Shown here piece after piece: positions 1-5,454 of a stretch of DNA of 5,454 bases (the stretch's first letter is position 1; each line of letters starts with the position of its first letter). This DNA comes from an uncultured Bacteroidota bacterium (GTDB lineage: Bacteria; Bacteroidota; Bacteroidia; Chitinophagales; Chitinophagaceae), in assembly GCA_903912435.1 (NCBI GenBank), contig CAIWHI010000893.1:1-5454 (forward strand), read 5' to 3'. The position numbers were made by a program, and so were the translations under genes. The notes under the pieces were generated by a model. That model searched no databases. It saw only the letters and a program-made list of their open reading frames with translations, and was not told where the DNA came from.

Positions 1-1
1 A

Positions 2-1252
2 TTCGCTGCCTTATTAGGTTCGCCCGAAACCGGTGCACACCGTATTACTCTGGGCGGTGGTATTAATTCATTCGGCACAGCAATAGGGCCGATAGTGGTG
101 GCTTTGGCATTATTTGGTACCACAAAAGCCAATGATGACCTCATCAATTCTCTTGGCCTCGGCAAGGTTACCCTACTTTATGCCTGTGTAGGTATGCTGT
201 TCCTCATGGCTGCCGGCTTATTTTTCTTCTCTAAAAAACTCCCAACCGGCAAATTCGAAACTGAAACCGAAAATTCACCAAAGGCTATCACAGCCCTATT
301 GGTAATGACTATTTTATTAATAGCCGTATTCATCCCCGTATTCCAAAGCTATACCATTGTATCTACCGATAAAAGCGTCCTCGATGCAATAGATACCACC
401 CGCTTCAAGTGGCTATTGGCTGGCTTGGTAATAATTGTAGGCACCCTGCTTTTCTCATTATTAAGTGCCAAACAGAACCCCAAAGGTTGGGGCGCTATGA
501 AATACCCCCAACTCGTGCTGGGCATGCTGGCTATTTTCACCTATGTAGGCGTAGAGGTTTCTATCCAAAGCAATATGGGCGAATTACTCAAGCAACCCCT
601 GTTTGGTGGTTATACCTCATCGCAGGTAGCACCTTTTATTTCTATGTACTGGGGCAGCTTGATGATTGGTCGCTGGACAGGTTCCATCAAAATTTTCGAA
701 CCATCAAATACACTCAAAAACACCTTACTCCTTGTAGTGCCATTAGTTGCTTTCATAGTAGTGCTAGGTGTTAATGCAATAGCTCAAAATAATATCACCC
801 CACTTTATGGCTATATTGCATTTATCATGGTTCAGGCACTTGCATTTTATGCCGGCCAGGATAAACCAGCCCGCACCTTACTCATCTTCTCAGTTTTAGG
901 CGCATTAGGTATGCTTATAGGCATTTTCACTACTGGCACCATTGCCACCTATGCCTTCCTAAGTGGTGGTCTTTTCTGCTCTATCATGTGGCCGGCAATC
1001 TTCGTCCTATCAATAGCCGGACTGGGCAACAGCACCTCACAAGGTTCGGCATTCCTGATTATGATGATATTAGGCGGCGCCATCATCCCCCCTATCCAGG
1101 GCAAACTGGCCGACATTCCAGGCATTGGTATCCATAACAGCTATTGGGTTACTGTATTTTGCTTTCTATACCTTGCCCTGTTTGCTGTAGGTGTAAAAGG
1201 AATCTTAAGAAAACAAGGTATAGACTACGATAGTAAAATAGGCTCCCACTAG
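2..1252 (+). CDS. Sugar MFS transporter, FucP/GluP-like (5'-truncated by window edge)
   Basis: This is the C-terminal 416 residues of an inner-membrane permease of the major facilitator superfamily; family members import sugars such as fucose, glucose or galactose with H+ or Na+. The frame is open from base 2, so the gene starts outside the window and GTG at 95 is an internal Val. Seen (residues counted from base 2): LGGGINSFGTAIGP at about 17-30, FISMYWGSLMIGRWTGS at about 212-228, SIMWPAIFVLSIAGLG at about 327-342 and GGAIIPPIQGKLAD at about 358-371. These match the conserved blocks I know from the FucP/GluP group. By eye there are about 12 hydrophobic segments in this part alone. That implies extra membrane segments, mainly in a central insertion at about residues 95-155, compared with the usual 12-helix layout. 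The tail is short and polar and ends in TAG. The substrate cannot be read from the sequence. No strong T-tract terminator follows directly. Confidence 0.9.
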   Translation, partial: FAALLGSPETGAHRITLGGGINSFGTAIGPIVVALALFGTTKANDDLINSLGLGKVTLLYACVGMLFLMAAGLFFFSKKLPTGKFETETENSPKAITALLVMTILLIAVFIPVFQSYTIVSTDKSVLDAIDTTRFKWLLAGLVIIVGTLLFSLLSAKQNPKGWGAMKYPQLVLGMLAIFTYVGVEVSIQSNMGELLKQPLFGGYTSSQVAPFISMYWGSLMIGRWTGSIKIFEPSNTLKNTLLLVVPLVAFIVVLGVNAIAQNNITPLYGYIAFIMVQALAFYAGQDKPARTLLIFSVLGALGMLIGIFTTGTIATYAFLSGGLFCSIMWPAIFVLSIAGLGNSTSQGSAFLIMMILGGAIIPPIQGKLADIPGIGIHNSYWVTVFCFLYLALFAVGVKGILRKQGIDYDSKIGSH

Positions 1253-1330
1253 ATTAACAAATTTGCTGTACAAAATGTTTTGAATAGGATGTGTACAACA
1301 AAGGTAGACTCCAAAAGTCACAATCAGAAA

Positions 1331-1361
1331 CACTGGAATATGGTATTATATTCCTACAGTG
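1331..1361. repeat. Extragenic hairpin beside the REPIN
   Basis: GGAATAT at 1335-1341 pairs perfectly with ATATTCC at 1348-1354 around a 6-nt loop. After a 3-nt bulge (1355-1357) the stem continues with CACT at 1331-1334 against AGTG at 1358-1361. No T-run follows, so it is not a classical intrinsic terminator, though it could stabilise the 3' end of the transporter mRNA. It lies 7 bp outside the larger palindrome and may once have been part of it. Confidence 0.5.
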
Positions 1362-1368
1362 CAATATA

Positions 1369-1517
1369 AGTAGCCCCGGCCTTTAGGCCGGGGTATGAGA
1401 CAATATAATATATTTGCTTTAGCCGAAATTAATGCGCATGGAATCCCCCGCATACCATTTTGGCTAAAGCCAACTTCTATTTCACCACCTTTCCCCGGCA
1501 TAAATGCCGGGGCTACT
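1369..1517. repeat. REPIN-like nested palindromic element (inverted pair of REP sequences)
   Basis: The ends form a perfect 12-bp inverted repeat, AGTAGCCCCGGC at 1369-1380 and GCCGGGGCTACT at 1506-1517. Just inside each end is a perfect 8-bp hairpin with a four-base loop: CCCCGGCC-TTTA-GGCCGGGG at 1374-1393 and CCCCGGCA-TAAA-TGCCGGGG at 1493-1512. An inner inverted repeat pairs GCTTTAGCCGAAAT (1416-1429) with ATTTTGGCTAAAGC (1457-1470), 13 of 14 bases. ATGCG (1432-1436) and CGCAT (1449-1453) lie inside that. Read inward from either end, each hairpin follows a GTAG tetranucleotide, the hallmark of REP sequences mobilised by RAYT transposases (IS200/IS605-related). It carries no protein, so any movement would need a transposase in trans. 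Placement downstream of a gene is typical of REPs. A MITE of another class is the alternative. Confidence 0.7.
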
Positions 1518-1615
1518 AAAAAAATATCTAGAAATAATAATATCTAAGAAAGGACGAAACATCCAAAAATTACTGTCAGAGATGTCAGGATTCGACACCC
1601 TCTCCTTTGCCTGCC

Positions 1616-1713
1616 CACCGTGGTGGGGTGAGGCCTCCAATTGGCAATCTAAATTGGCTTAAAAACAATACTCGTCAATGGCACCGGGCCGGGGTGAGGC
1701 CTCTGAATGGCAA
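1616..1713 (+). repeat. Imperfect direct repeat, two 32-bp copies 66 bp apart
   Basis: Copies at 1616-1647 and 1682-1713 agree at 26 of 32 positions without gaps. The shared core is GGGGTGAGGCCTC, followed by a diverged patch and GGCAA. The first copy sits on a small CCCACC/GGTGGG inverted repeat (1614-1627), and a CACCCTCTCC tract lies just upstream (1596-1605). The pattern resembles decayed copies of the G-rich GGGGTGAGG intergenic repeats I recall from Bacteroidota genomes; that link is from memory. No coding role is seen. Confidence 0.6.
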
Positions 1714-1742
1714 CAGGCTAAATCCTATCTGTTATTAGCCTG
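1714..1742. repeat. 8-bp inverted repeat just upstream of a promoter
   Basis: CAGGCTAA at 1714-1721 is perfectly complementary to TTAGCCTG at 1735-1742, with a 13-nt loop. It ends 5 bp before the presumed -33 element of the next gene. It could be a regulator-binding site or a repeat remnant. No T-run follows, so it is not called a terminator. Confidence 0.4.
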
Positions 1743-1747
1743 ATACA

Positions 1748-1779
1748 TTGAGTTGTAAAACCAATTATCCTTATCTTTG
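1748..1779 (+). promoter_or_regulatory. Bacteroidota-type promoter (TTG -33, TATCTTTG -7)
   Basis: TATCTTTG at 1772-1779 matches all fixed positions of the Bacteroidota -7 consensus TAnnTTTG. A TTG at 1748-1750 lies 21 bp upstream, within the known 17-23 bp spacing. The box ends four bases before the ATG at 1784, which places the predicted transcription start at or next to the A of the start codon. The resulting mRNA would have almost no leader. Confidence 0.7.
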
Positions 1780-1783
1780 CACT

Positions 1784-2299
1784 ATGCCAAATCCTGAATT
1801 AATCAACCATATACCAGAAGAATTTCCAGGCCTTTCACGCGTTTGGGTATACCAGTGTAGTCGTGCTTTTATAGAGAAAGAAGAGAAAGAGGTGAACGAA
1901 CAGTTGCACCACTTCTATGCACAGTGGATGTCTCATGGTGCACCCGTAAAGGGCTGGGCAAAGCTACTTTACAGGCAGTTCATTGTTATGCTAGCCGATG
2001 AAAGCCAGGATCAGCTAGGTGGTTGCAGTATCGATGGTGCCGTAAGGGTGATAAAAAGCCTGGAACGCCAGTATGATGTCAACTTCTTCGACAGAATGAT
2101 GATTACCTTCCTGATAAAAAATAAGGCCGAAATGCTTCCTTTTACCCAGGTTCAATATGCTATTGACAAGGGGTATATCAATAAAGACACCTTAATGTTT
2201 AATAATGTAGTCTTGACCAAAGATGAATTATTGGAAAAATGGCTGGTACCGGTAAGTGAAAGCTGGCTGGCAAGCCGTGTCACTTTTATTGATAAATAG
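1784..2299 (+). CDS. Conserved Bacteroidota protein, 171 aa (often mislabelled 'ABC transporter ATPase')
   Basis: Soluble protein without signal peptide or membrane segment; function unknown. Visible blocks are FPGLSRVWVYQ (residues 14-24), RQFIVMLADES (64-74), GGCSIDGAV (79-87), FFDRM (101-105) and EKWLVPVSESWLASR (151-165). From memory these fit a compact family found across Bacteroidota whose members are often named 'ABC transporter ATPase'. I see no Walker A P-loop (GxxxxGKS/T) and no LSGGQ signature, so that name is not supported. Cys81 in the GGCSID block looks like a conserved candidate functional residue. ATG at 1784 is chosen because the frame upstream offers only TTG at 1748, inside the promoter, and because the -7 box ends at 1779. 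No Shine-Dalgarno is possible on the predicted leaderless transcript. The gene stands alone, with a terminator about 30 bp after its TAG. Confidence 0.85.
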   Translation: MPNPELINHIPEEFPGLSRVWVYQCSRAFIEKEEKEVNEQLHHFYAQWMSHGAPVKGWAKLLYRQFIVMLADESQDQLGGCSIDGAVRVIKSLERQYDVNFFDRMMITFLIKNKAEMLPFTQVQYAIDKGYINKDTLMFNNVVLTKDELLEKWLVPVSESWLASRVTFIDK

Positions 2300-2331
2300 C
2301 AATTGCTCAATAAATACACTTTAAAAAGGAC

Positions 2332-2375
2332 ACCCTCCAGATAACAGTTAAGTTAATTGGAGGGTATCTTTTTTT
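2332..2375 (+). terminator. Intrinsic terminator between convergent genes, probably bidirectional
   Basis: ACCCTCCA at 2332-2339 pairs perfectly with TGGAGGGT at 2358-2365 around an 18-nt loop, followed by seven Ts at 2369-2375. This should end transcription of the 171-aa gene. On the minus strand the same stem is followed, after four bases, by five Ts (complement of 2324-2328), so it can also stop the operon arriving from the right. The stop codon of the minus-strand gene (2374-2376) lies in the plus-strand T-tract. Confidence 0.85.
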
Positions 2376-2874
2376 ATTTTATTATCTCCTTGAGTCTAAC
2401 AGATCTACACTTCTTATTCAGTATCCCCTTATCAATGTATTCATTAATCAGTTTCACCGAATTTTTCTGATCATTTCGCGGACCACAGTTATACATTTCG
2501 GTAAGTGGGTCATTATCTACTATTTGGGCAAACAATTCATCGGGCGTAGGGGTCTTTTTAAGCTGGCTATATCTCTTATAGGTCATCTTAATAAAGGCCG
2601 ATTGTCTGTCAATTCCTCTCCTATCCATAAGGTATCCCTTATGTAAAGAAACAGGAAGCGACAAGCCGCTTCCTGTTATCAAATCTTTGGGATCGGGATA
2701 AGCCATTATTTTGGTCTTCTCCTCATTCAGTATTATTGGCACCAGCGTCTTATAATCACCTTTGGTTTTATAAACAAGTACTTGAGGAGTTACACCCGGC
2801 ATACTTTTTTGGCCAAATAACGGACTCGCAACACACAAACTTACTGCAACCATCCAATGGCTTAATATCCTCAT
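2374..2874 (-). CDS. Small exported protein of unknown function, coupled to the C10 protease gene
   Basis: 166 aa with a Sec signal peptide: MRILSHW, a hydrophobic core to about residue 20, and probable cleavage near FGQ-K (about 22). There is no lipobox Cys. The mature part contains VLVYKTKGDYKTLVPIILN (32-50), YPDPKDL (59-65), a GYLMDRRGI block (80-88), YKRYSQL (99-105) and DPLTEMYNCG (122-131). Cys130 and Cys156 could form a disulphide. The pattern of YPxPxDL, then GYLxDxRGI, then DPLTExxNCG resembles a periplasmic or lipoprotein family I recall from Bacteroides, without known function. The ATG (2874-2872) overlaps the upstream TGA (2873-2871) as ATGA, so translation should be coupled to the protease. 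By position it could be an inhibitor, chaperone or maturation partner, but I see no likeness to the Spi prodomain. Confidence 0.8.
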   Translation of the reverse strand: MRILSHWMVAVSLCVASPLFGQKSMPGVTPQVLVYKTKGDYKTLVPIILNEEKTKIMAYPDPKDLITGSGLSLPVSLHKGYLMDRRGIDRQSAFIKMTYKRYSQLKKTPTPDELFAQIVDNDPLTEMYNCGPRNDQKNSVKLINEYIDKGILNKKCRSVRLKEIIK

Positions 2875-5102
2875 TTTGTAATTACAATTTTCTTAGTAGT
2901 AACGTCATTACCAGCCTGCAACTGTACCAGATACATGCCTGGTGCAAAACTTGCAGTATTCACCTTTATTGTTTGGTTTGATGCAGTGGCACCGGTTGTA
3001 AACACTTCCCGGCCCTGCATATCTGTAATACGAACTGAGGTAAGGTCAATACCTAATGGAGCAATGTATAACACTTCATTTGCCGGATTAGGATAGATAG
3101 CCACGTCATTTTCTACACTTGATGGCTCAGGAACACCCACATTCCTTACCACCTTTATGAAAACAGGGTTTTGATAGAAGTCACTGCCTGTTACTGCATA
3201 TGAACCTGTACCTGCATTCTGGTGTTCAATAGCCAGTACATAGTTACCTGGTGCCGTGTTTACATTAGTTGTTGAAAAAGTATAAGTATTGAAACCACTA
3301 AATACAATGGAGCAACCTGTAAGCTGCTGGATAACAAAAGTGGAAAGAGTGGAAGTATTAATCATTATTGCTTCTATTGAGCCACCCCATGTACTATTAT
3401 TAAGGTTCCTAACCTTAGTAGTGATTGATAAAGGATTATGCTGTGTAACAGTAGTACTTGATGGAGTCAAATTAATATTATCATACAAACTAATACCGAC
3501 ACTATTACGAACCAATAACATATTATAGTTGATAAATGTGCCATTATCTCCCACCAGGGTCCATGAACTGGAACCGGAAGCTTTGTACAAGACATGGAAA
3601 ATACATGGGCCAGGTATCATAAAGAAACTCTGTATAGTAGGGGTAAATGTGAGCAATGCTGAGCTATCACCGGCATTTATAGTCTGGTTGGTTATAGTTT
3701 GCAAAGTGCCCATTAGGGTATTTAAGGTATCAAATACCTGTATTGCAAAATCACCTTTATATTGGGTAGTACCTCCATTAAGTATTTTAGCAGTTACTGT
3801 AGGTGTAGGAGCATAATTAGCCGGTGAATTCATCTGGCAATCAAGGTGCGACAACATTTTAATATTACCTGTATTGGCAGTAATTGTTTCAGGCTCAATA
3901 CCAAATACAGCAGTTTGGTCACCATTGAAATTTCCACCACTTAAGGCTGCAGGAGTAAGTGCATCAACACTGAAATAACCATTTGAATAACCACTCCATC
4001 CCCAGTTAAAGTGCATCAAATTAGAAGCATTGTAGCCATCACCTACCCAGCAGTGACCACCATCGGCAGCAGAATAGCCAGTATATAATACCGGACGACC
4101 AGCATTAAATTCAGCCTCAAGCATAGATATCCAGGTAGCTGTAGCAATAGGCCCAGGTCCACCAGTTACACCAAATCTTGAATAACCTTTAATTGAATGT
4201 TTGTAATGGAAATATGTCTTTAATGCAAACTCAGCACAATTCTGTACCGGAGATTCAACTTGAGTAACATAAGAACCTGAACCAGTACCAGATGAAGGAC
4301 CATAATTCATATCTACGCTCACACCTGCATTCCACATAATTGTTTCCAACGGTATATTACTACCAGTCGTCAACGAATTAGGCATTGAAGCCCAATTGTA
4401 AACTGTGTTTCCAAAATCAACAGATTGGGTTGTATAACCTGATGGAGTATATGTATGATATCCATTTCCAACATTAGGCCATTTCCAGAATTTCATTATC
4501 TGCGACATTGCTGTAGCAACACATCCTGTTACCGCCCTGCCACTAGAATTAGATGGGCATAATCCATTATAGTTACCAGCCACCCCGGTTTGTGGGAATT
4601 GATCCCATGTAGTAGTCAATAATGGTGCAACTGCTGTTGTTCTTGCAGCAGTTTCCCTTTTACCACTCAATAGGTTCTCCCATTTCTGGCTGGTTCCTTC
4701 CTGCGCAGGTAAGTTATGCTCTATTACGTAGGTAATCTGGTTTGCATAACCTTCAATCCAGGTTTTAGTGGTTGGAGCTATTTTCTCAATATCAAAAGAT
4801 GATTCGTTGGAATAAGCTAATATTGGAATTACATTATCATCAGCCGATACCATAACAAATCCGGTACCGCCAATTATATTAAACACATAGTAATCATTCA
4901 CAGTACCACTAGCAATTTTCGCACTTGCTACATAAGAAACTGTAAGGTCAGCCGGGCCACTAACACCTTGCACACCATTCGAAATAAGGTAATGACTACC
5001 TATGGCTTTTGCTGTATTTACATCTACAGCCTTGCCATATGAGGTAAAACCCGCACATAGGGACAAGAATAAGGTACTACAAATTAGTATGCGTTTTTTC
5101 AT
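2871..5102 (-). CDS. Secreted C10 (streptopain-like) cysteine protease with Spi prodomain and T9SS tail
   Basis: 743-aa secreted papain-fold endopeptidase. Domains in order: Sec signal peptide 1 to about 23; Spi/I69-type inhibitory prodomain about 25-135 (YYVFNIIGGTGFVMVSADD at 71-89, then PILAYS and TWIEGYANQI); C10 catalytic domain about 158-402; two probable beta-sandwich domains about 405-530 and 531-650; T9SS type A sorting domain about 660-743 with YPNP (670-673) and terminal GMYLVQLQ...KKIVITK. Active-site residues are visible: Cys194 in GRAVTGCVATAMSQIMK and His350 in GGHCWVGDGY, with the NWGW motif at 366-369, matching SpeB Cys192, His340 and its Trp region. A basic KR pair at 148-149 and Arg154 lie at the prodomain boundary, where maturation is likely. 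The catalytic residues look intact. ATG at 5102 is chosen because it starts a good signal peptide. It is the first gene of a two-gene unit, with a long leader holding a terminator-like hairpin. Confidence 0.95.
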   Translation of the reverse strand: MKKRILICSTLFLSLCAGFTSYGKAVDVNTAKAIGSHYLISNGVQGVSGPADLTVSYVASAKIASGTVNDYYVFNIIGGTGFVMVSADDNVIPILAYSNESSFDIEKIAPTTKTWIEGYANQITYVIEHNLPAQEGTSQKWENLLSGKRETAARTTAVAPLLTTTWDQFPQTGVAGNYNGLCPSNSSGRAVTGCVATAMSQIMKFWKWPNVGNGYHTYTPSGYTTQSVDFGNTVYNWASMPNSLTTGSNIPLETIMWNAGVSVDMNYGPSSGTGSGSYVTQVESPVQNCAEFALKTYFHYKHSIKGYSRFGVTGGPGPIATATWISMLEAEFNAGRPVLYTGYSAADGGHCWVGDGYNASNLMHFNWGWSGYSNGYFSVDALTPAALSGGNFNGDQTAVFGIEPETITANTGNIKMLSHLDCQMNSPANYAPTPTVTAKILNGGTTQYKGDFAIQVFDTLNTLMGTLQTITNQTINAGDSSALLTFTPTIQSFFMIPGPCIFHVLYKASGSSSWTLVGDNGTFINYNMLLVRNSVGISLYDNINLTPSSTTVTQHNPLSITTKVRNLNNSTWGGSIEAIMINTSTLSTFVIQQLTGCSIVFSGFNTYTFSTTNVNTAPGNYVLAIEHQNAGTGSYAVTGSDFYQNPVFIKVVRNVGVPEPSSVENDVAIYPNPANEVLYIAPLGIDLTSVRITDMQGREVFTTGATASNQTIKVNTASFAPGMYLVQLQAGNDVTTKKIVITK

Positions 5103-5149
5103 AAATATACTTTGAGGATTTTTATTATCTGTATTAAACTAAACCTTAG

Positions 5150-5198
5150 AAAAACCGATTCTGTAAATCATAATTTTAAATTAAAATTACAGAATCGG
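5150..5198 (-). terminator. Terminator-like hairpin in the presumed leader of the C10 protease gene (possible attenuator)
   Basis: On the minus strand CCGATTCTGTAA (5198-5187) pairs perfectly with TTACAGAATCGG (5166-5155), a 12-bp stem with a 20-nt AT-rich loop, followed directly by five Ts (5154-5150) and then CT. An alternative hairpin, TAATTTTA/TAAAATTA (5171-5178 with 5182-5189), overlaps one arm. The structure lies 48 bp upstream of the protease ATG and downstream of a perfect -7 box (5219-5212). It may therefore lie inside the protease mRNA leader and act as an attenuator. Alternatively it is a backup terminator for the TonB-dependent receptor gene. Confidence 0.75.
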
Positions 5199-5211
5199 CC
5201 TTCAGGGACAC

Positions 5212-5245
5212 CAAAAGTAGAAAAAAAATCTTAATAAAGCGCCAA
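5212..5245 (-). promoter_or_regulatory. Candidate Bacteroidota promoter for the C10 protease operon
   Basis: TACTTTTG, read on the minus strand at 5219-5212, is a perfect TAnnTTTG -7 box. A TTG at 5245-5243 is 23 bp upstream, at the long end of the accepted spacing, and falls in the loop of the receptor gene's terminator. The predicted start near 5208 gives a leader of about 105 nt. Nearer the ATG I see only a poor match, TAGTTTAA at 5141-5134. A chance match in AT-rich DNA is possible. Confidence 0.5.
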
Positions 5246-5262
5246 TGCATTAAGATTTTTTT
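5221..5262 (-). terminator. Intrinsic terminator of the TonB-dependent receptor gene
   Basis: A perfect 14-bp inverted repeat (5222-5235 with 5249-5262) surrounds a 13-nt GC-richer loop. On the minus strand the stem reads as A-rich, then ATCTTAAT, and its closing arm ends in eight Ts (5228-5221). The stop codon of the receptor gene (5252-5250) lies inside the first arm. The symmetric A/T runs mean it could also stop plus-strand transcription. Confidence 0.85.
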
Positions 5263-5454
5263 CTGCTGAAATCGAGTGGCACTATTACCTTAACCATTAG
5301 GTTCCTGCCCATATTATGAACACCTATCTGGTCTACCCCATTCACATTATTCACCGCATATTTAAACCTGCTCATGTAGTCAACATAATTTGTATTGGCA
5401 ATGTTATTCATTGCCAGGTAAATACTGGCCCACTTAGCCTTTTTACCCATCAGG
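5250..5454 (-). CDS. TonB-dependent receptor, C-terminal end (5' part outside window)
   Basis: The last 67 residues of an outer-membrane beta-barrel; the frame stays open through the window edge, so the Met codon at 5450-5448 is internal. Seen: WASIYLAMNNIANTNYVDYMSRFKY, then GRNLMVKVIVPLDF and a short basic RKKS end. The NNIANTNYVDYMSR segment followed by a GRN...KVxVP beta-strand is the usual closing part of TonB-dependent receptors (the 'N.L.N.kY.dYlSR...GRN...k...P' pattern). Receptors of this type import siderophores, cobalamin, peptides or glycans using TonB energy; the ligand cannot be judged from this fragment. The FSRKKS extension after the last strand is slightly longer than the usual aromatic-ended tail. 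A strong terminator overlaps its stop codon, so it is probably not in one operon with the protease gene. Confidence 0.85.
   Translation of the reverse strand, partial: LMGKKAKWASIYLAMNNIANTNYVDYMSRFKYAVNNVNGVDQIGVHNMGRNLMVKVIVPLDFSRKKS

Larger units (their letters stand above)
1253..1783. other. 531-bp gene-free repeat-rich spacer
   Basis: I see no credible coding frame or tRNA between the MFS gene stop and the ATG at 1784. From left to right the spacer holds: a weak inverted repeat, TTGCTGTACA at 1263-1272 against TGTACAACAA at 1292-1301 (9 of 10 paired); a hairpin at 1331-1361; a REPIN-like nested palindrome at 1369-1517; a short AATATCTA direct repeat at 1523-1530 and 1539-1546; an imperfect direct repeat pair at 1616-1713; an 8-bp inverted repeat at 1714-1742; and the promoter of the next gene. 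Both flanking genes are on the plus strand. Confidence 0.8.

Noticed and set aside
95..97. GTG at 95 as the start of the MFS gene
   Set aside because: The frame is open to the window edge and the upstream codons encode a conserved part of the family (LGGGINSFGTAIGP), so this is an internal Val.
349..540. 63-aa open frame on the minus strand inside the MFS gene
   Set aside because: Antisense shadow of the transporter coding sequence with no independent support.
409..774. 121-aa open frame on the plus strand inside the MFS gene
   Set aside because: It lies in another frame within a clear membrane-protein gene and shows no recognisable motif or start signal.
1263..1301. Inverted repeat TTGCTGTACA/TGTACAACAA as a terminator of the MFS gene
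   Set aside because: The 9-of-10 stem is AT-rich and no T-run follows it; at most a weak structure.
1409..1416. TATATTTG, a perfect -7 box match inside the REPIN-like element
   Set aside because: There is no TTG at the right distance upstream and no gene directly downstream; likely chance in AT-rich DNA.
1369..1713. CRISPR array
   Set aside because: The repeats are inverted or only two imperfect direct copies, without regularly sized spacers or cas genes.
1748..1783. TTG at 1748 as the start of the 171-aa gene
   Set aside because: The stretch contains the -33 and -7 promoter elements and encodes an unpersuasive N-terminus; the ATG at 1784 fits better.
2736..2981. 81-aa open frame on the plus strand across the junction of the two minus-strand genes
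   Set aside because: It overlaps both confident genes antisense and has no family features.
3289..3816. Two open frames (79 and 95 aa) on the plus strand opposite the protease gene
   Set aside because: Antisense to the well-supported beta-sandwich region of the protease; no motifs.

Overview
The window looks like chromosomal DNA from a Bacteroidota bacterium, probably near the Chitinophagaceae/Sphingobacteriales. The reasons are a C10 cysteine protease with a type IX secretion (T9SS) C-terminal tail, the C-terminus of a TonB-dependent receptor, a small Bacteroidota-restricted protein family, and two perfect matches to the Bacteroidota -7 promoter box TAnnTTTG. The genus is an inference.

Layout. 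Positions 2-1252 (+) hold the 3' part of a sugar-type MFS permease (FucP/GluP group); its start lies left of the window. Positions 1253-1783 hold no gene. They are packed with repeats: a small hairpin, a 149-bp nested palindrome that looks like a REP doublet (REPIN) with GTAG feet, and an imperfect 32-bp direct repeat. Positions 1784-2299 (+) encode a 171-aa cytoplasmic protein of a family often mislabelled 'ABC transporter ATPase'; its promoter box ends four bases before the ATG, so the mRNA is probably leaderless. A hairpin terminator, usable in both directions, separates it from the minus-strand block.

The minus-strand block reads right to left. The end of a TonB-dependent receptor (5250-5454) is followed by an intrinsic terminator (5221-5262) and a candidate promoter (5212-5245). 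Next is a second terminator-like hairpin (5150-5198) inside the presumed leader. Then come the secreted C10 protease (2871-5102) and a 166-aa exported protein (2374-2874) whose ATG overlaps the protease stop codon as ATGA. The last two genes form a translationally coupled pair. The protease carries its own Spi-type inhibitory prodomain, two probable beta-sandwich domains and a T9SS tail, so it should be made as a zymogen, cross the outer membrane and act at the surface or outside the cell. The role of the small partner is unknown.

Nothing here is clearly a new multi-gene system. The points most worth following up are the REPIN-like element, the hairpin in the protease leader, the coupled small exported protein and the leaderless gene.
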